64,000 nucleotides of DNA, taken from positions 16,178,361-16,242,360 of the forward strand of contig CAKAKS010000066.1 of assembly GCA_916700875.1 (NCBI GenBank), written 5' to 3'. The first letter of the stretch is position 1; every line of letters starts with the position of its first letter. Shown here in pieces: positions 60,906-64,000 of the stretch. The notes beneath the pieces are model-generated. The model saw nothing but the letters and a program-made list of their open reading frames with translations. It was not told where the DNA came from and did not search any database. Origin of the DNA: Sebastes aleutianus. Taxonomy: Eukaryota > Chordata > Actinopteri > Perciformes > Sebastidae. Position numbers and translations under genes: made by a program.

Positions 60906-63889
60906 GCAGTGGGGTTTTGGAGCCGTCTCACAGACGCAGCCAGAGACGATTTACAAAGATGAGTAGAGCTTCGAATGCCATGAAGGCTGGGAGCACACAC
61001 AGCGCACAGCTCCGGTTGTCTGGATGACACCAATGTGTCTGGGAGCTGACGGGCTGACACGGGTTTACATGTCATATCACACACACTCGACACACTCCGA
61101 GCAACGCATGGGAGGTAAACAATGGCTGCTCGGAGACCGTGTTTTCTAGCAATTTAATAATAAGTGTTACAGCGTGCAATTATTTTTTCAATTAAGCCTA
61201 CAAAACAACAAAATAATAACAGAGAAGCTGACACCGATATTGTGCGTATTTGTAAAAATAAAGAAGTAGGGCAGAAAAGAAGCTGAATGAAATAAGTTCC
61301 TCAGAGCCGTCACATTGATTTCCCAGGCCCCAGAATCCCATGCGGCAGGCCTCTCTGCCCTTTCTATCCCGAGCTCTATACTTCCATGACGACACTTCAC
61401 CTTTGACCCCGTGCTCCGGAGGGCGCGACCCCGTCCTCTCTAAACACAAACCGGCCCAATCAGGAGGCTCCGCTTCGCTGACAAAAACACCCAAAGGCCT
61501 GCGCTCCTATGACAGTGTGTGACATCAGGTCAGATTCCTTTAGCATAACAACTAGCACCACTATGGCCTTGTGAGAGGATTCTGTCTTTGTCAGCACAAA
61601 ACGCCCCGTCACAATCCACAGAGAGAAAGTCGGATTAAAAAAAAAAAAGTGGGGGCAGAGAAAAGGTCGGATACGGAACCAAAGAAAACATCTTCTCTGG
61701 AAATATAGCAACTTAAAGTTTTCCCATATCATCTCAGACAAGTGACAGGACACGTCTGCCGAATACGTGAGCCACCGAGAAAATCAAATAATGTCCCTTA
61801 AGTGCAGTTATGTTGAGTTAATGATGTATGTGGGGGCTAACAGAGGTATTGTTCCAGCCCAGGTATCCCCTGCCTCAGGGTGGGTACTGACCGTTCCCAC
61901 AGAGCAGGGAGGATATCTAGAGGGAGCGAGGGGGGACGTTTCTCACACAGGGGTTATTTTGGTTTGAATTTCCTCTCTGTTGTTCTCTGGCCTGCAACAT
62001 AAAAGGGGAAAAACTTGCCCAGGCAGGCATTGCCCCCAGCATTCGTTACCTTCTCTTCAGCAACACACCCATTCCCATCCCCTCAAACTCATACCCACAC
62101 ACACATACACACACATATATATACACACCTCCCCCTCTGGCCACAAGTGCTTAGGAAACCAGACACAAATCAGAACATGGGAAGTGATTTAGTGCCTCCT
62201 TCATAACTCACAACCATGTCCAGGACCTGTCCAGGATGTCGTCCAAGTCGGTGACATATTGATCTACTTCGCTGTCTCTATTTTGCTTCAGCACAGTGCT
62301 GCTGCAACACTTTGTGTTTTCACCTTTTTGGAAAAGGTCAACCGCACGTGAAAACAGTTACGATTTTGAGGTTAGAAGCACATGCATGACAGAGACATTT
62401 GTTTTAGATGAAAATAATATTCTAGGTAATTATTATCAATTATGTTTTAGGAAATGCAAAAAAAGTTAAAAAAAAGAAGGTAATTTTAATCATTGTAATT
62501 AAATTAAACTTAAAAATGATATTCTCTATTTCGTCTTTTGCTGTTGTGTGTTATAGTTATTTTAAACAGATACAGATAAATATGTTCTTAAAACTCCCAC
62601 AGAGACTGAGAATGAACAATAGTCATGGAGCATGAAACTGATGGAAAACAATGTTTTAAATTGAATTATTTTCTCTTCCATACATGCAAACGGTAGCTAT
62701 TACCCAGCCACTCGCCTCGTGAGCGAAACTACAGATGTTCTCTGAAAAAAAACTCTATCTCTCTTACTTTCTACTTCACTCCATCAGTCTCTACTTCTGT
62801 CACCCAGGAGAAACAGCTCCGGTGTCATAACCCATTTGTCAATTGCTCAATACAAATTAAAGGCGCCTGACGACTACCTGTATGGTTAATAACATAACCG
62901 CTGCTGGCAGCGTGACAACACCTACACCTCTGAAAACACACACACACACACACACGCACACAGCTTTTAAAAGCCGTGCTTGTATCCCGGGGAACATATG
63001 AATGAACCCAGGACACCTTTCAAGCGCTGCTTTTTTTTTTTCCTCGTGTCTAGTCACTCAAGAAGACAGTGGCCATTTGGAGGCACGTCACATACATCCA
63101 CGATCGAAGGGTCTGAAACTCCTCGTTCTGTGCATCTCCCAGTCAGATAAACTCAGCTTTCCGTTCCCTGCTGCATCCGAGGAGAATATTTACCACATGC
63201 TGAGACAAGTTTTATTTTATTCTAACACCCTTCCCTAGGGAAAACAAAACACCGGATGAGCTGCTAGTTTTTTGAAGAGTTGAAAATCCAGCAAGGCCTG
63301 ACACCTTTGTTCATCTTTTTTCTCTCTCTTCATCAGTCACAAGCTTCTTTAATAGGCTTCCTTTGACTGTCACTAGTGCTCAATGTCTTGCAAAAAAAGC
63401 CCGAGAACATGGAGCACACATGCACACGCGTAGCATAATGTAACAAACACGAATACACACACTCGCAAAATTCCAGACGCTTTAAATGCATGATAGGCGC
63501 TTTTCAGTCCCGCACTATTTAAATTACAAGTCAAGTAAATACTCTTAAATATTTTTCAACACATTAGAATTAAGTGAGCGCGTTCCACCGAGCGAGACAC
63601 CTGAAGCCGTGAGCCTGACACCGAGTCTAAATAAATCAAACTTTATGTCTACACCTGACAAATCCACACTATCAAGTTGCAGTGTCTACAAACCTGCCCT
63701 TCGTCGTACACTCACGTGCACGCCAGCACACAAACATGCAGCGAGAAAGTGTTTTCTGTGTCCACATCAGGGACGATTTTGCTCAGGAGGACGTTAGTTT
63801 GCTCTGTCATTACAATCATGTACTTATGTTGCTGAACTCAGCACTTGTAGACATAAACTAGCTGTTCTTTGTGGCCGCTATGAACCCGT
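60906..63889. other. presumed intron, continued; no exon recognised
   Basis: Mixed and AT-rich sequence, with an A run at 61638-61649, imperfect CA/TA at 62096-62125, CA at 62936-62960, and a T run at 63031-63041. The AT-rich block 62380-62700 is repeat-free and may be regulatory. No splice-bounded coding segment was found on either strand. Confidence 0.35.
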
Positions 63890-64000
63890 CAATAACAAAG
63901 TCAACTTACAGGAGTTGCCCGAGGATGAATTATGACTTTTGGAAACAATATTACCGAGGCTAATTGCTATGATTATCATAATGATTATCATTACTGCAGT
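63890..64000. promoter_or_regulatory. candidate homeodomain-rich enhancer fragment at window edge
   Basis: Dense ATTA/TAAT cores, including a direct repeat of GATTATCAT at 63971-63979 and 63983-63991 (12-bp period), plus CTAATTGC and GAATTATGAC. TGATTA-type sites are compatible with PBX/homeodomain binding. The element is cut by the window end. It lies in the presumed intron of the minus-strand gene. Motif-based inference only. Confidence 0.3.

Noticed and set aside
63890..63960. Possible minus-strand exon ending at a GTAAGT donor near 63910
   Set aside because: The open segment is only about 19 codons, has no clear upstream acceptor, and fits better as a regulatory AT-rich block.
1..64000. 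CRISPR arrays, operons, rRNA or tRNA genes
   Set aside because: The repeats present are microsatellites, minisatellites or transposons; none has the regular repeat-spacer layout, and no cloverleaf or rRNA segment was seen.

Overview
The window looks like nuclear DNA of a teleost fish, probably a spiny-rayed (acanthomorph) species. Evidence: very many long (CA)n/(TG)n microsatellites, a tRNA-derived SINE, several short non-autonomous hAT-like transposons with 8-bp target duplications, a Crypton-type tyrosine recombinase relic, many short AT-rich stretches with homeodomain-like TAATTA cores, and no bacterial gene organisation. Species assignment is inference; no search was possible.

Coding content is almost nil. 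The only place where splice signal, reading frame, protein composition and 3' untranslated sequence agree is a 3'-terminal exon on the minus strand (57947 down to 57655). It encodes about 96 residues with a 29-residue polyglycine run and ends in SLHSDISNRFGTFVAALT. It is followed by a probable 1.4-kb 3' UTR ending near 56275. I do not recognise the protein family. The rest of that gene would lie beyond a long intron that fills 57948-64000. Everything from 1 to about 56270 is then intergenic, downstream of this gene: a gene desert of at least 56 kb, as is often seen beside developmental or neural genes.

Layout: 1-5.7 kb, non-coding sequence with TG and GGAGA arrays; 5.7-6.3 kb, a tRNA-SINE followed by a dispersed repeat; 6.3-14.3 kb, non-coding with small microsatellites and candidate conserved blocks; 14.4-17.9 kb, two hAT-like elements flanking an 80-bp tandem repeat; 20.4-29.9 kb, the transposon-rich island (ATA array, MITE-like repeats, Crypton recombinase relic, and a 336-bp hAT MITE with nTCTAnAn duplications); 30-53 kb, a long repeat-poor stretch apart from microsatellites, including a polypurine tract abutting 239 bp of alternating TG/CG at 36.2-36.9 kb; 53.9-56.2 kb, a small foldback repeat and a third hAT-like element; 56.3-57.9 kb, the minus-strand 3' UTR and terminal exon; 58-64 kb, the presumed intron, ending in a block of homeodomain-like repeats.

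The long open frames elsewhere are low-complexity readings of CA/TG, GA or CT tracts and are not annotated as genes. No tRNA, rRNA, CRISPR or virus-like gene was seen.
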